Notes: generated by a model from the sequence alone, not told the origin. DNA of 64,000 nucleotides from Saccharopolyspora rosea (GCF_025643595.1 NZ_CP102826.1:1302001-1366000); one strand, 5' to 3'. Numbered from the stretch's first letter, positions 26,950 through 36,183 are shown. A program made the numbers and translations.

Positions 26950-27018
26950 TCTCGCGCTTGCGGCGAACAAGGCGTCTGATGGCAGAGCACCGACGGCTCG
27001 CTCCGATCTTCCCGTCCG

Positions 27019-27303
27019 TCATGAACGATTGGTCGGCGATGGGTCCGGGGCGGCCGCAGGCATCTCCGTGATCGGGTCCAAGACGCGCACCGTGGCTCCG
27101 TACTTGCGTGCCGCATCGAACAGGTGCGCTAGCGAAGCGGCTGCACGCTGACCGTCGGCCGGATCGACGTCCAACCACCACGCCCGTGTCTCACCGCAGT
27201 AGGTCGCACCAGACCTCTCCAGCAAAGATCGCTGTCGTTCCCACGTCTCCTCATCCGGCTGACGCACACCCTTCGCCATGATCGAAATACACCCGTTGTT
27301 CAT
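27019..27303 (-). CDS. Hypothetical protein
   Basis: 94 residues if ATG 27303 is used; an ATG at 27279 is also in frame. Mixed helix and strand (EETWERQRSLLERSGATYCG, DPADGQRAAASLAHLFDAAR). No motif recognised. Lies between the terminator and the membrane gene at 27427. Confidence 0.45.
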   Translation of the reverse strand: MNNGCISIMAKGVRQPDEETWERQRSLLERSGATYCGETRAWWLDVDPADGQRAAASLAHLFDAARKYGATVRVLDPITEMPAAAPDPSPTNRS

Positions 27304-27426
27304 GGTGGGGAGTGTGGCCCGCCCCTCTGACAGAGAGCTCTCCGTGATCACCGCATGACCAACTGACGCATCGAAGATCTGAAGGTACGGCCCGGCCCCA
27401 CCGACACCCCAAGGCCTCGATTTTCT

Positions 27427-28083
27427 TCACAGCTTGTCACTCTCCGCTACTTGGTCAGCGGACCGCGTTCCCCGCAGGCTTGCCGCGGCGACCTCGGGGA
27501 ATGCGCCTCGCGCTGTGCGGTCGATCGTGGCGCCGTTGGCGGCTGAGTACCGCATGCCGAGGTAGACCAGGTCCCAGAGTCGACGGTTGGCTTGCAGCAG
27601 GTAGGGCGTGATGCCGACCGCGCGTCCGTGGCTGTCTTCGAGTATCAGTTCGTGGCCGTTCGCCCCGCGGGGTACCAGTTGGATGCTGGTGAGTTCGTAG
27701 GTCGGTACCCAACGCCTGCGGAACTTCATCCAGTCGGCCCCGGCGGTGAGGACCTCGGAACGGGACGCGTAGACGAGAAAAGCGAGGTACGCGGCGAGCA
27801 CAAGCCAGATCGGCCAGCAGCTCAGCGCGTGAAAACCGCTGTGCACGACGAGGGCGATGAGGATGACGACCACCGGTACTGGCGCCGTCAACCATGCAGC
27901 CAGCCGCGACTCGCGGTAGTACTCCAGAACTGGGCTCTGCCCGTCGGGTGGCGCGGGGATGCGGGAGGGTGTTCGTTCGTTGTAGCCCTCGGCGTGCTCG
28001 GTGGGTGCGGATGGTGGTCTGGGCTCTCCCGTCTGCGGGTCCGGTCGTGGTGGTAGCTGGTTTGTGATGTCGTTACCAGCCAT
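27427..28083 (-). CDS. Membrane protein at the end of a type VII toxin-like cassette
   Basis: 218 residues from ATG 28083; an ATG at 28137 would add 18. Pro-rich N-terminal tail (QLPPRPDPQTGEPRPPSAP), two helices (PVPVVVILIALVVHSGFHAL, CWPIWLVLAAYLAFLVYA), then a soluble PH-like part (YELTSIQLVPRGANGHELIL). A piece of a close relative is found fused into the decayed cassette at 42.7-43.0 kb, which links this gene with the toxin-like gene upstream. Immunity or anchoring role is inferred. Confidence 0.6.
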   Translation of the reverse strand: MAGNDITNQLPPRPDPQTGEPRPPSAPTEHAEGYNERTPSRIPAPPDGQSPVLEYYRESRLAAWLTAPVPVVVILIALVVHSGFHALSCWPIWLVLAAYLAFLVYASRSEVLTAGADWMKFRRRWVPTYELTSIQLVPRGANGHELILEDSHGRAVGITPYLLQANRRLWDLVYLGMRYSAANGATIDRTARGAFPEVAAASLRGTRSADQVAESDKL

Positions 28084-28293
28084 AGCAGGCTTTTCGCTGT
28101 TCGTCGCCCCGGTCGGCAGGACCTCCGCCGCCGCCAATCTCTGCCCAGTCCTGCATGCTGATCACTCCCTACTCGTCAGGGAGTGGGTCCGTTTTCGCCC
28201 GCCCACACTGGAACAGGGCTCACCCGGCCCGACAGTGACCAGCAAGTTCCGGCTCCGCGTGCACACCGGAGCCGATACCAGGTCGCGGGGACA

Positions 28294-28734
28294 TCACCGC
28301 TTCTTGGTAACCCAGTCCTCCTCGGGCGGGGCAAGGGCGCCGTGGAAGATCAGGGCGTCGAGCCAGAGTCCTTGGTAACCATCGGAGAACAGGGCGATGG
28401 CGATCGACATCAGAACGACGCCACCGAGGAAACAGCCCATTGCTGGCAGGATGCCGACCCATCCGGCCATCGCGGCGATGAGTGGCCCGAACGTGATCAG
28501 GCCTGTGATCACGAGGCAGATCCGCAGCGGGACGATGCGTGGTGTCACCTTGTCGGCCCGGCTGCGGCGCCACAACGCGATCGCGCGGGCTGGGCCGTAT
28601 GCCACCGAGGCGGCCACGACGATCGTGACGACCGCGCCGAACTCGCTGTGGAAATTCCCAACCAGCAGCCAGACGGTCGCGGCCGCGGTCAGCACCGCCC
28701 AGACGGCCCATGGGACGATCCGCCGAACACTCAT
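28294..28734 (-). CDS. Four-helix membrane protein, candidate immunity protein
   Basis: 146 residues with four hydrophobic helices (PWAVWAVLTAAATVWLLVG, AVVTIVVAASVAYGPARAI, CLVITGLITFGPLIAAMAG, MGCFLGGVVLMSIAIALFS). Its start overlaps the stop of the long WXG/glycine-zipper protein encoded upstream, so the pair is tightly coupled. Membrane immunity proteins are the rule for membrane-active toxins; hence the proposal. No family recognised. Confidence 0.6.
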   Translation of the reverse strand: MSVRRIVPWAVWAVLTAAATVWLLVGNFHSEFGAVVTIVVAASVAYGPARAIALWRRSRADKVTPRIVPLRICLVITGLITFGPLIAAMAGWVGILPAMGCFLGGVVLMSIAIALFSDGYQGLWLDALIFHGALAPPEEDWVTKKR

Positions 28735-29885
28735 CAGTTCCCGCCTTCGGTAGTGAGGTCGTAGAGCTTTTCACCGCCCCAACTACCAATACCGGAGGCG
28801 ATAGCGCCAACGCCGACACCGACGAGCACGCCGACCGGCCCACCAACGAGACCGCCGACCGCAGCAGCACCGGCAATGCCGCCGAGGGTCCCGCCAGCCA
28901 GATTCGCCGCCGCTTTCCCGATCGGCTTGCCGTCGGTGATCACTGCATCGGCCTGAACTCCGGCGGCGATGGCAGTACCAATCAGGGGCACGCCCTTGAC
29001 CGATTTCCCGAGGAAACCGGCTTCTTCGGCTCCGACACCGATGCGCCGACCGAGCCGGTCCGCCACGGTTTGGGACTTGCCCGCTTGTTCTTCGGCCCAG
29101 GCGGCTTTGGTCCGGTACCTGTCGTGTTCGGCTGCTTTGGCAGCCTGCTGTTCCGGCGTCAGGGCTGGGTCGTAAGTTGCCAAGGCCGCGTTGGTGGCTT
29201 TGGCGTTGAACGTCTTGGCCTTCTCGGTGAACTTGTCGGCGCTGGCCTGCGGCGTGGTGAGCAGCCCCTGGTTGATGCCGACCAAGGTCCACACAGCGCC
29301 GTTCTTCATGTACTCGAGGAAACCGACCTCGTAGTTCATGGCCTTGGTCAATGCCTCGTGCGCCGTCTTCTCCTGCCGACGGGCTTCTTCGACCGCGGCC
29401 TTCGCTTCGTTGTAGCCAGCGACCTTGCGGTCGTAGGCGTGCTTGGCGTCGCTCGCGGCTTTGAAATCGCCCAGGGGCCGGTCGTCGAGTGTCGGCGGTC
29501 CGCTGGGGAGCCGCGGTTCCGCAGGCGGCGGTCCAGGAGGTTCGATGGTGGTCGCGGTGACCGTCAGGCCATGCTCAGCGGCAGTGTTGCGAGCATCGTT
29601 GATCTTCTTCTGCACGGTCTGCAGCTCACCGGCGAAATGCTCCAGTGCCTTCTTGGCGCGGCTGGCGGCTTCTCCCAGGTCGTTACCGGCCTTGCCGCGG
29701 GTGTTCATCGCTTCTCGGAACGCATCGCCGGCTTTGCCTTCCCAGCAGCTTTCCGACTCGCTGCGCACGCGGAACAGGCCTGTCCCGACGTCGTGCGAGC
29801 CGTCTTCGAGCTTGCCGAGTTCGGCAGCAGTGGCACGGCACGATTCCGGTGTACCGAGAACGACGGTGTTGATCGGGGCGTCCAT
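28734..29885 (-). CDS. ESX-type protein with C-terminal glycine-zipper, candidate membrane-active toxin
   Basis: 383 residues. The N-terminal ~110 residues are an ESX/WXG-like helical domain (ESCWEGKAGDAFREAMNT). A Pro linker (EPPGPPPAEPRLPSGPP) and a coiled coil follow. The C-terminal ~100 residues carry a hydrophobic Gly-rich region (AAANLAGGTLGGIAGAAAVG, then GLVGGPVGVLVGVGVGAIAS), as in glycine-zipper pore formers and T7SS membrane-depolarising toxins. It overlaps the EspC-like gene upstream and a four-helix membrane gene downstream. Secretion would require a host ESX system. Toxicity is inference. Confidence 0.6.
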   Translation of the reverse strand: MDAPINTVVLGTPESCRATAAELGKLEDGSHDVGTGLFRVRSESESCWEGKAGDAFREAMNTRGKAGNDLGEAASRAKKALEHFAGELQTVQKKINDARNTAAEHGLTVTATTIEPPGPPPAEPRLPSGPPTLDDRPLGDFKAASDAKHAYDRKVAGYNEAKAAVEEARRQEKTAHEALTKAMNYEVGFLEYMKNGAVWTLVGINQGLLTTPQASADKFTEKAKTFNAKATNAALATYDPALTPEQQAAKAAEHDRYRTKAAWAEEQAGKSQTVADRLGRRIGVGAEEAGFLGKSVKGVPLIGTAIAAGVQADAVITDGKPIGKAAANLAGGTLGGIAGAAAVGGLVGGPVGVLVGVGVGAIASGIGSWGGEKLYDLTTEGGN

Positions 29886-30193
29886 CAGCGGCCTCCCGAT
29901 GTACCGTCAGTCGGCAGCGGCAGGGGCGGAAGATCGGCTGCCGCTTGCTCGTCGGTGCGGGTGTACACGCCGCCGCTGTTGTGGACCTCGGTCGCGGCTT
30001 GTTCGGTGTCGGCCGCCATCTTCGACAGCGTCTCGTAGAAGGTAGCCATCGCCTTGGCCACGGCTGGCGTGGATTCCCCCGCATCGATGTCACTCGCTGG
30101 TTCGCCCGCTACCTGCTTCAGCTTGGTCAACGAGTCGGTGAGAGTGCGGGCCAAGCGGTCGAGATCGGCGGGGTCCGCATTCAGGCCGGACAC
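29885..30193 (-). CDS. EspC-like ESX secretion-associated protein
   Basis: 102 residues, GTG start at 30193. DPADLDRLARTLTDSLTKLK and a C-terminal VHNSGGVYTRTDEQAAADL fit the EspC/DUF2580 group. Its stop overlaps the ATG of the long toxin-like protein; this two-gene order matches the cassette at 10.5-11.4 kb. Confidence 0.68.
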   Translation of the reverse strand: MSGLNADPADLDRLARTLTDSLTKLKQVAGEPASDIDAGESTPAVAKAMATFYETLSKMAADTEQAATEVHNSGGVYTRTDEQAAADLPPLPLPTDGTSGGR

Positions 30194-30195
30194 GA

Positions 30196-30588
30196 TCAGT
30201 ACCTCCTCGGATCGACCGGTTCGGACGGCAGGGCCGCATCTCGTACAACGACATCAGCACCCGCCTGAGCGGCAATCTCCTGCACATTCCTAACGCGCAC
30301 GGCCACCCATGGCTGGTTCTCACCACAGCAGTCCACGAAGGACTCCTGGCTGGTGTACACGGGAAGCGCGAGCGCACCGCTCCCGGTCTGCCGCAGCTGC
30401 ACATGTGCCTGTCCGCTGCCTTCGTCGACCACATCAGCGGTCGGGATCAACACGGCCATATCGTCGAGCGGCAGCTCGTCCTCGGCCTCAAACTCCTGGT
30501 CATCCTCATGCGGACTACCGAAGTGCTCCGCGTCGATAACCGCGGGTGCAACATCAACGTCGTCAGCGCCAAAAGCGCCCGGCGACAT
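30196..30588 (-). CDS. SAV_915/SseB-like small protein
   Basis: 130 residues. Acidic N-terminus (DQEFEAEDELPLDD), then a domain with SQESFVDCCGENQPWVAVRV resembling SseB-like/SAV_915 proteins that often head ESX-type cassettes. First gene of the leftward set; the promoter should lie in 30589-30711 between it and the CRISPR array. Confidence 0.55.
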   Translation of the reverse strand: MSPGAFGADDVDVAPAVIDAEHFGSPHEDDQEFEAEDELPLDDMAVLIPTADVVDEGSGQAHVQLRQTGSGALALPVYTSQESFVDCCGENQPWVAVRVRNVQEIAAQAGADVVVRDAALPSEPVDPRRY

Positions 30589-30711
30589 ACAACCTCCTCT
30601 GCGTAGCCGGGCCCGGACACTACCCGGCGACGACTTGCAAGGTGCCCAAACATCTTGAGCTCACCCGATCAGACGAAGCTAGTCTCGACAGCGCTGGCGT
30701 CGTCCGGACAG

Positions 30712-31932
30712 GTGGCCACCTCGTTGGCCGTAAGCCGCCGTTCCGACGCGAGCGGTGCGTGTGGGCGGGTTTCCCGATGGGAGTCGTGACCACCTCGTGG
30801 TCGTAGACCGCCGTTCCGACCTGGCCGGTGTCGCCGAACGCGAGATCATCACCGCCGAGTGGCCACCTCGTTGGTCGTGGGCGGCCGTTCCGACCGCGTG
30901 CGCCTCGGTGCTGAGCCCTCCGGTTTCCGACGAGTGGCCACCTCGTTGGTCGTGGGCGGCCGTTCCGACCGCTCACCGAAGAACGCATCCGACCAGACGA
31001 ACAGCTTGCTCGTGGCCACCTCGTTGGTCGTGGGCGGCCGTTCCGACGGCATTGGCGGCTTATCGGGACGCGACCTTGTTCAAGGTGTGGCCACCTCGTT
31101 GGTCGTGGGCGGCCGTTCCGACCGCACTGGCGTTGAGCCTGGTCAGTCTGATGGTGCAGTGGCCACCTCGTTGGTCGTGGGCGGCCGTTCCGACGGTCGG
31201 CACGTACACCGTGGTCGCGGTCTCGATCGTGGCCACCTCGTTGGTCGTGGGCGGCCGTTCCGACGTTCCCACGCGGCCCGGAACCGCTCCCGGAACCCCT
31301 GTGGCCACCTCGTTGGTCGTGGGCGGCCGTTCCGACGTTCCCACGCGGCCCGGAACCGCTCCCGGAACCCCTGTGGCCACCTCGTTGGTCGTGGGCGGCC
31401 GTTCCGACGCCGTGTACAGCCCGTCCGGGGTGTACGCGGCCTCGTCGTGGCCACCTCGTTGGTCGTGGGCGGCCGTTCCGACCCGCGGTCTCAAAGTCGC
31501 GGCCCAGGAGATGCACCTGGAGTGGCCACCTCGTTGGTCGTGGGCGGCCGTTCCGACAGCCGGAACGTACCGCCCCCTGTGGTCCCCGCAGATCCTCGTG
31601 GCCACCTCGTTGGTCGTGGGCGGCCGTTCCGACCTGGCTGATCTAGATGTGGGAGTGGTCGCTGTGGTGCTCGTGGCCACCTCGTTGGTCGTGGGCGGCC
31701 GTTCCGACATTCAGGGCCTCGGCCAGCAGGTCGTCGATGTAGCTCTGGTGGCCACCTCGTTGGTCGTGGGCGGCCGTTCCGACCCCGGCATCCGGGGCAT
31801 TCCTCGGGTCGCAGTTCGTCGACGTGGCCACCTCGTTGGTCGTGGGCGGCCGTTCCGACGGGTGACGCCGCCCGCCCAGGTCGCCAGGAATGCGGCGTGG
31901 CCACCTCGTTGGTCGTGGGCGGCCGTTCCGAC
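30712..31932 (-). CRISPR. CRISPR array 1, 17 repeats and 16 spacers, read leftward
   Basis: 36-bp repeats whose transcribed form starts GTCGGAACGGCC and ends CGAGGTGGCCAC. Repeats start at 30712, 30786, 30859, 30934, 31012, 31087, 31159, 31229, 31301, 31373, 31447, 31522, 31598, 31673, 31748, 31824 and 31897. Spacers are 34-42 bp. The two leftmost units are degenerate, so the old end is on the left and the leader end is at 31932. The spacer at 31265-31300 is duplicated exactly at 31337-31372. Direction and repeat are shared with array 2. Confidence 0.97.
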
Positions 31933-32241
31933 GGCTCTTCACGCGTAGGCTTGTGACCAGCGCTCATGGAGATCACCGCGAGCGTCCTCCAAGCGCGATC
32001 GACACCACCGGGCCAAGTCGATCAAACAATGCCGTTTCCGCAGCGCACAGCACTTCGAGCGCCCGTGGGAAGACCTGCTGGAACCGCGGTGCTCGCATAG
32101 CCTGCACGGCGTATGAGGTGTCAGCACCGCCAACCATCCCCGCATCACATCAGCAGAGCCTGGCTGGCGTCATCGAAGACATCGCCACCGGTGCTGAAAA
32201 CGACGCTCGCCGCAACGAACGCACCAAGATCATAGAGGATG
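31933..32241 (-). repeat. Leader of array 1; 309-bp inverted duplicate of 38178-38486
   Basis: Reverse complement of the right leader over 309 bp with no difference found. It begins directly at the leader-proximal repeat and ends 104 bases before the cas12b start. A 69-codon and a longer frame run through it in both copies, but identical position relative to the arrays and lack of a ribosome site favour a non-coding leader, probably carrying the array promoter and perhaps the tracrRNA. Confidence 0.85.
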
Positions 32242-32345
32242 GCAGCGCCCATGTCAGCTTCTGGATGGATTCAACCGGAGTTGCCCGCGTTGTCAGGGGA
32301 GCGTGATCTCCTGGTTGCTCAGAGTTGCATCCTACGGAGGTGATT

Positions 32346-35300
32346 GTGAGCCCGGTAACGCGTACCTATACCGCCACGCTGGTTGGTGTCGACCCCAAAC
32401 TGTTGTGGTCGCATCACGAGGCCACGTGTAGGGCGAAGGGCATCGTGAGCGATGTGTTCACTGCGCTGCGGGCCGGTGTTGGTCCCGAACTTATCGATCC
32501 GGAGCTGGGGGCGGTGCGTCTGCAGCGGCAGCTCATGGCGGCGTTGTGGTTCCCGGTCGAGTACGCGGCCCCGGACGGTGGCTTGTTGCTGGACCCTATC
32601 GAGCCGGAAAAGACCCTCGAAGGGTTCCGAGAGGAACTGGCCATGTGCGGGCTCAGCCGCAGTGAGCAGGATTCCTGGGTGGCAGATGCAGAACCGACGC
32701 TCACGATGGCCACGCGGGACGGGGCCGTGCGGGTCAACCGGCGCGGACAGCTTCGACGGTGGTGCGCGGATTGGGGTGTGGCACCGCGGGACGCTTTGAG
32801 CGACACCGTTGAGCTCACGCTTGGGCGACCTTGGGGCGACATCGTGTCCAAGGTTCTGGTGCCTGCGGAAAAGACAGCGGCCGAGCGGACGGTTGACGAC
32901 GCGAAGAGCGCAGCGGACGACGTTCAGGAACTACCGTCGCCTTCGCTGAATGGGCTGATCTCCAGCTGGGTGTCGAATCGTTTCGGGACCAGTGAGACGT
33001 CGGATCGCGAGGGCAAGGCCCGCGCTGCGCGGGCGGTTGCGTCGGTTCCTGTCCCGGAGTCGGCGATCGCTGTGTCTGAGCTGGTGACGGCACTGGCGGA
33101 CGCGCTCGGAGTAGAGGGTGACCTCCACTCGGTGTTGCACCAAGTGCACACGGGAGGGGAGACCGGACGCGCTGGTGGAGCGCGCTCCCGCCTCTATCGC
33201 CGCCTGGCGGACCTTGGGAATCGAACGTCTCCCGTGGAGACGGAGGAGGTTCGTGACCTTGTCGCGGTGGCAACGCAGGAGGCGACGAAGCAAGGTGCCG
33301 TGGCCAGGCGAGCAACGCCGCCGTGGAGCGAAGCACTGCGGGAACGCGTCACCAGCGAGACCGGTCTGCTCTTTGAGGGGAGGAATCGAGTTTGGAAGGA
33401 GATCATCAACGGTGGGGTGAGTCGGCTCGTCTCGAACACGTCGTGGACGGTGCGTCAGCTCGCGACGCGCCACGCGCTCGCCGCCGAGTGCACCAGTCTG
33501 GAAGACGCGCTGGGATCGGATCTGGTTCGGCTTCTCGACGACTGGTGCCAGCAGCGCGGTGAGGAAACCGGTGCGGAAAGGCTGATGCGGCCCACTGCCA
33601 GGACGATTGGCAGTGCGAAGGACGTTTTCACGGAGTTTGCCGTGCGTCCGGATCCGGAGTCTCGACGCGAAGCCGTCGGCTTGGTGCAGAGCCACAAGGA
33701 TCGGGATTTCGGCGACCCCGTGTTCTTCGACTGGCTGGCTGATGGCGGCGCAGCGGTGTGGCGCGATGTGTCCGCGGACCAGGCGGTGAAGCGCCTGCAG
33801 CGGTACACCAAGCTCGTCAAGTCCCGAGAGCGGTGGGCAGAACTTCGTCTGCCGCAGCTGAGTCACCCGGACCCCATTCACGCTCCACACTGGTCGTTGT
33901 TTGACTGCGGGACCAGCAACTATCAAGCGTATAAGTTGGAGAAGGCTACTCGCGATCGTGCGATCGTCGATGCGACCGGGTTTCTGGTCCGACTCTCGTT
34001 GTGGAACGGGAACGCTTGGCGTGACACCGCGGCGCGAATCACCAGCACGTACTTCGTCGAGCAGGTGCGGGCGCACCAGGATGCGCTGGCTCGGCACGGG
34101 GTAGCGACTTCGGCGAACGAGGGCACTCCTGTACCGCGGGTCGATGGGATCAGCCGGCGGGTGAGCGTGCGTACGCAGGATGTGCTGCGCGTCGCGGAGC
34201 GGAACAGTGCGGCGACACCAACACTGCAGCTGAAGTTCGACCGCACCCGTCATCGGCGCAGCGGGCTCCGAGGCATTCCAGGGAAGTGGTCGGTCACCTT
34301 GGCGACCAAGTTGGAGCCCACGTCACCCACCGAAGACGGCACCCCGTGGCGCGCTCCGAAAAGGGGGCAGGCGCCCCTGGGGCACCGCGTTCTAGGCGTG
34401 GACCTCGGACTTCGCACCCTTGCGGGGTGGGCGGTATGGGAAGTCGTGGACGCTGGGGAGGTCGCCAACGTCGCCGCTAGCTCCGGACAGACGATCACGG
34501 AAGCGGCTAGTTACCTGACCTGCCACACCCCAGACGATGCAGGTCCGTTCCAGGATCATCGGCTCGTCTACCGCAAGCTCGACGGCCACCAGGAAGGCCA
34601 CTGGGCACGGCTCGAAGCCGCGGGCCTGCTCGATCTCGCCGATGGGCGGAAACGCTCCGGGCGTGGCGTGGAGTCGGCACCGAAGCGCACCTCCCCGCAG
34701 CCGACACAGCGGGACTGGATGCTTTCCGCGCGGGCGCTCAAATACGCCGGGGCACGGTTGAACTCGTCGCAATCGATCAACGACGACTACCGAATGAGCC
34801 ACCTGGCATTCGATTACCTGCGCAGCTTGAAGCGGGCTGTCGCTCGGCACGGGCAGCTTGCCGGTCTCACGATCTCTGTAGAGCACGAGACGGATTCGGA
34901 GCGACTGCTCCGCCTCGTGACTGGGTGGTGGAAGGCGGCGGCCCAGGAGCCGCGCTCGGCGCTGGCGCGGCTGTGGCGATCGCACGTCCTTCCGGAGCTG
35001 CCGCGGGAACCAGCTGGGGAGCTGGTGGAATGGCGTTCCCACCGCGGGCAGGCGCCGCATCTGCCGCGACCTGGGGTGGCGGACATGCGCAACTACGTCG
35101 ACCGGCTGCGGGCCGAACCCAAGTTGCGTGGTGAGCTCGCGGCGCGGATGCACGTGGTTTGGGATGAGGAGGACGAGCGTCTCCGCGTTCCGCTCCGGCT
35201 CGCTCGCGTGGTGCTGTCCGGTGGCGTGGTGCCCCCGAAACTGGCCAAGGCGATCGGGATGCCTGGTGCCAGCAAGCGCGCGAAGGACGGAGACTACGAG

Positions 35301-36128
35301 CACCCGGGCGCGGTAATCGGCCTGACTCCTCGTCGGCTGCAGCTGCTCGATGAGCTCTACAAGGTCAAGCGCTCCTGGCACATGCGACGTCGCCCGCACC
35401 GTCCCGCCGAAGGCGACATCGAGGTGGAGCAGCAGCCGGACGGGACGTTTACGGCGGTGCGCGGGCCGGAGATCCTGGGCCGGCTGACCGAAAAGCGTGA
35501 CCAGGTGCGGGACCAGCTCAGCAAGCAGGTTGCCTCGGCGATCGTCGAGACCGCTGCCGCGAACGGGTGCCACAGCATCGCCTACGAGAATCTCGACGCG
35601 TACCGCACGTCACTGCACCGCGCTCGCGACGAGAACGCGAAGCTGCGCCTGTGGGCGCACCAGTCGATTACGAAGCACCTGGAGGAGATCGCCACCCTGC
35701 ACGGTTTCGGCTGTCGGGCCGAGAACCCGCGACGTACCTCGCAGCTCTCCGCGATCACCAACGAGCCAGGCGTGCGAGTTGAGAAGATGCCCACCCACCG
35801 GTTCCGTCAACAGGCCCCGACGTGGTGGACCTCTGCGGTCAACGCCGCACGGACCCGTGTTCGCCGTAAGGAGGTCCGCCCGATCGACCATGCCGTGTTG
35901 GCGACTGAGCCCCTGCTCGAAGGACTTCCTGAGCGCGGCTTCGTGCTCGTCCCGCGCCCGGGCGGGGAATACTTCGCCGCGGAGTGGCCACCCGAGCAGG
36001 GAGTGCGGTTCGCGGAAAGGGCGTCAGTACCTCTGCCGAACGCGGACATCAACGCGGCGGCAAACATCGGTCTGCGGCAACTGCAGAACGTGTCAAAACG
36101 CACCAGTCCGCCCGACCGAGCAGTGTAG
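32346..36128 (+). CDS. cas12b: Cas12b-like (type V-B) CRISPR effector nuclease, variant C-terminus
   Basis: 1260 residues. GTG 32346 is chosen because GGAGG lies five bases before it. RuvC-I is VLGVDLGLRTLAGW (Asp686), RuvC-II IAYENLDAYRT (Glu1081), RuvC-III NADINAAANI (Asp1234). Colinear similarity to Cas12b is visible: LWRD/VWRD with AVKRL and LPQLSHPDPIHAPHWSLFD before RuvC-I, GLTPRRLQLLDELYKVKRSW before RuvC-II, ENAKLRLWAHQSITKHLEEI after it, and HRFRQQAPTWW. The protein would cut DNA guided by crRNA plus tracrRNA. Odd points: 685 residues before Asp686 (about 570 in Alicyclobacillus Cas12b), a long RuvC-I/II interval, and only 26 residues after Asp1234 where ~150 (Nuc-II) are usual. It heads the cas operon. 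Confidence 0.92.
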   Translation: MSPVTRTYTATLVGVDPKLLWSHHEATCRAKGIVSDVFTALRAGVGPELIDPELGAVRLQRQLMAALWFPVEYAAPDGGLLLDPIEPEKTLEGFREELAMCGLSRSEQDSWVADAEPTLTMATRDGAVRVNRRGQLRRWCADWGVAPRDALSDTVELTLGRPWGDIVSKVLVPAEKTAAERTVDDAKSAADDVQELPSPSLNGLISSWVSNRFGTSETSDREGKARAARAVASVPVPESAIAVSELVTALADALGVEGDLHSVLHQVHTGGETGRAGGARSRLYRRLADLGNRTSPVETEEVRDLVAVATQEATKQGAVARRATPPWSEALRERVTSETGLLFEGRNRVWKEIINGGVSRLVSNTSWTVRQLATRHALAAECTSLEDALGSDLVRLLDDWCQQRGEETGAERLMRPTARTIGSAKDVFTEFAVRPDPESRREAVGLVQSHKDRDFGDPVFFDWLADGGAAVWRDVSADQAVKRLQRYTKLVKSRERWAELRLPQLSHPDPIHAPHWSLFDCGTSNYQAYKLEKATRDRAIVDATGFLVRLSLWNGNAWRDTAARITSTYFVEQVRAHQDALARHGVATSANEGTPVPRVDGISRRVSVRTQDVLRVAERNSAATPTLQLKFDRTRHRRSGLRGIPGKWSVTLATKLEPTSPTEDGTPWRAPKRGQAPLGHRVLGVDLGLRTLAGWAVWEVVDAGEVANVAASSGQTITEAASYLTCHTPDDAGPFQDHRLVYRKLDGHQEGHWARLEAAGLLDLADGRKRSGRGVESAPKRTSPQPTQRDWMLSARALKYAGARLNSSQSINDDYRMSHLAFDYLRSLKRAVARHGQLAGLTISVEHETDSERLLRLVTGWWKAAAQEPRSALARLWRSHVLPELPREPAGELVEWRSHRGQAPHLPRPGVADMRNYVDRLRAEPKLRGELAARMHVVWDEEDERLRVPLRLARVVLSGGVVPPKLAKAIGMPGASKRAKDGDYEHPGAVIGLTPRRLQLLDELYKVKRSWHMRRRPHRPAEGDIEVEQQPDGTFTAVRGPEILGRLTEKRDQVRDQLSKQVASAIVETAAANGCHSIAYENLDAYRTSLHRARDENAKLRLWAHQSITKHLEEIATLHGFGCRAENPRRTSQLSAITNEPGVRVEKMPTHRFRQQAPTWWTSAVNAARTRVRRKEVRPIDHAVLATEPLLEGLPERGFVLVPRPGGEYFAAEWPPEQGVRFAERASVPLPNADINAAANIGLRQLQNVSKRTSPPDRAV

Positions 36129-36183
36129 AGGGTCGTCGAGGAGTGACTCCGTAGCTTGCCTGAGGGAGATACGTCGCTCAGTC

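Noticed and set aside
30755-31948. Long open frames across CRISPR array 1 (and 38477-39336 across array 2)
   Set aside because: The frames consist of repeat-encoded peptide units (for example ATSLVVGGRSD) alternating with spacers; this is an array, not a repeat protein.
31939-32148. 69-codon gene present identically in both leaders (also 38271-38480)
   Set aside because: Identity is explained by the 309-bp duplication; there is no ribosome-binding site, and it sits exactly at the array leader.
32346-36128. TnpB/IscB-type transposon nuclease instead of Cas12
   Set aside because: 1260 residues, a large recognition lobe colinear with Cas12b, adjacent adaptation genes and arrays exclude a ~400-residue TnpB-like protein.
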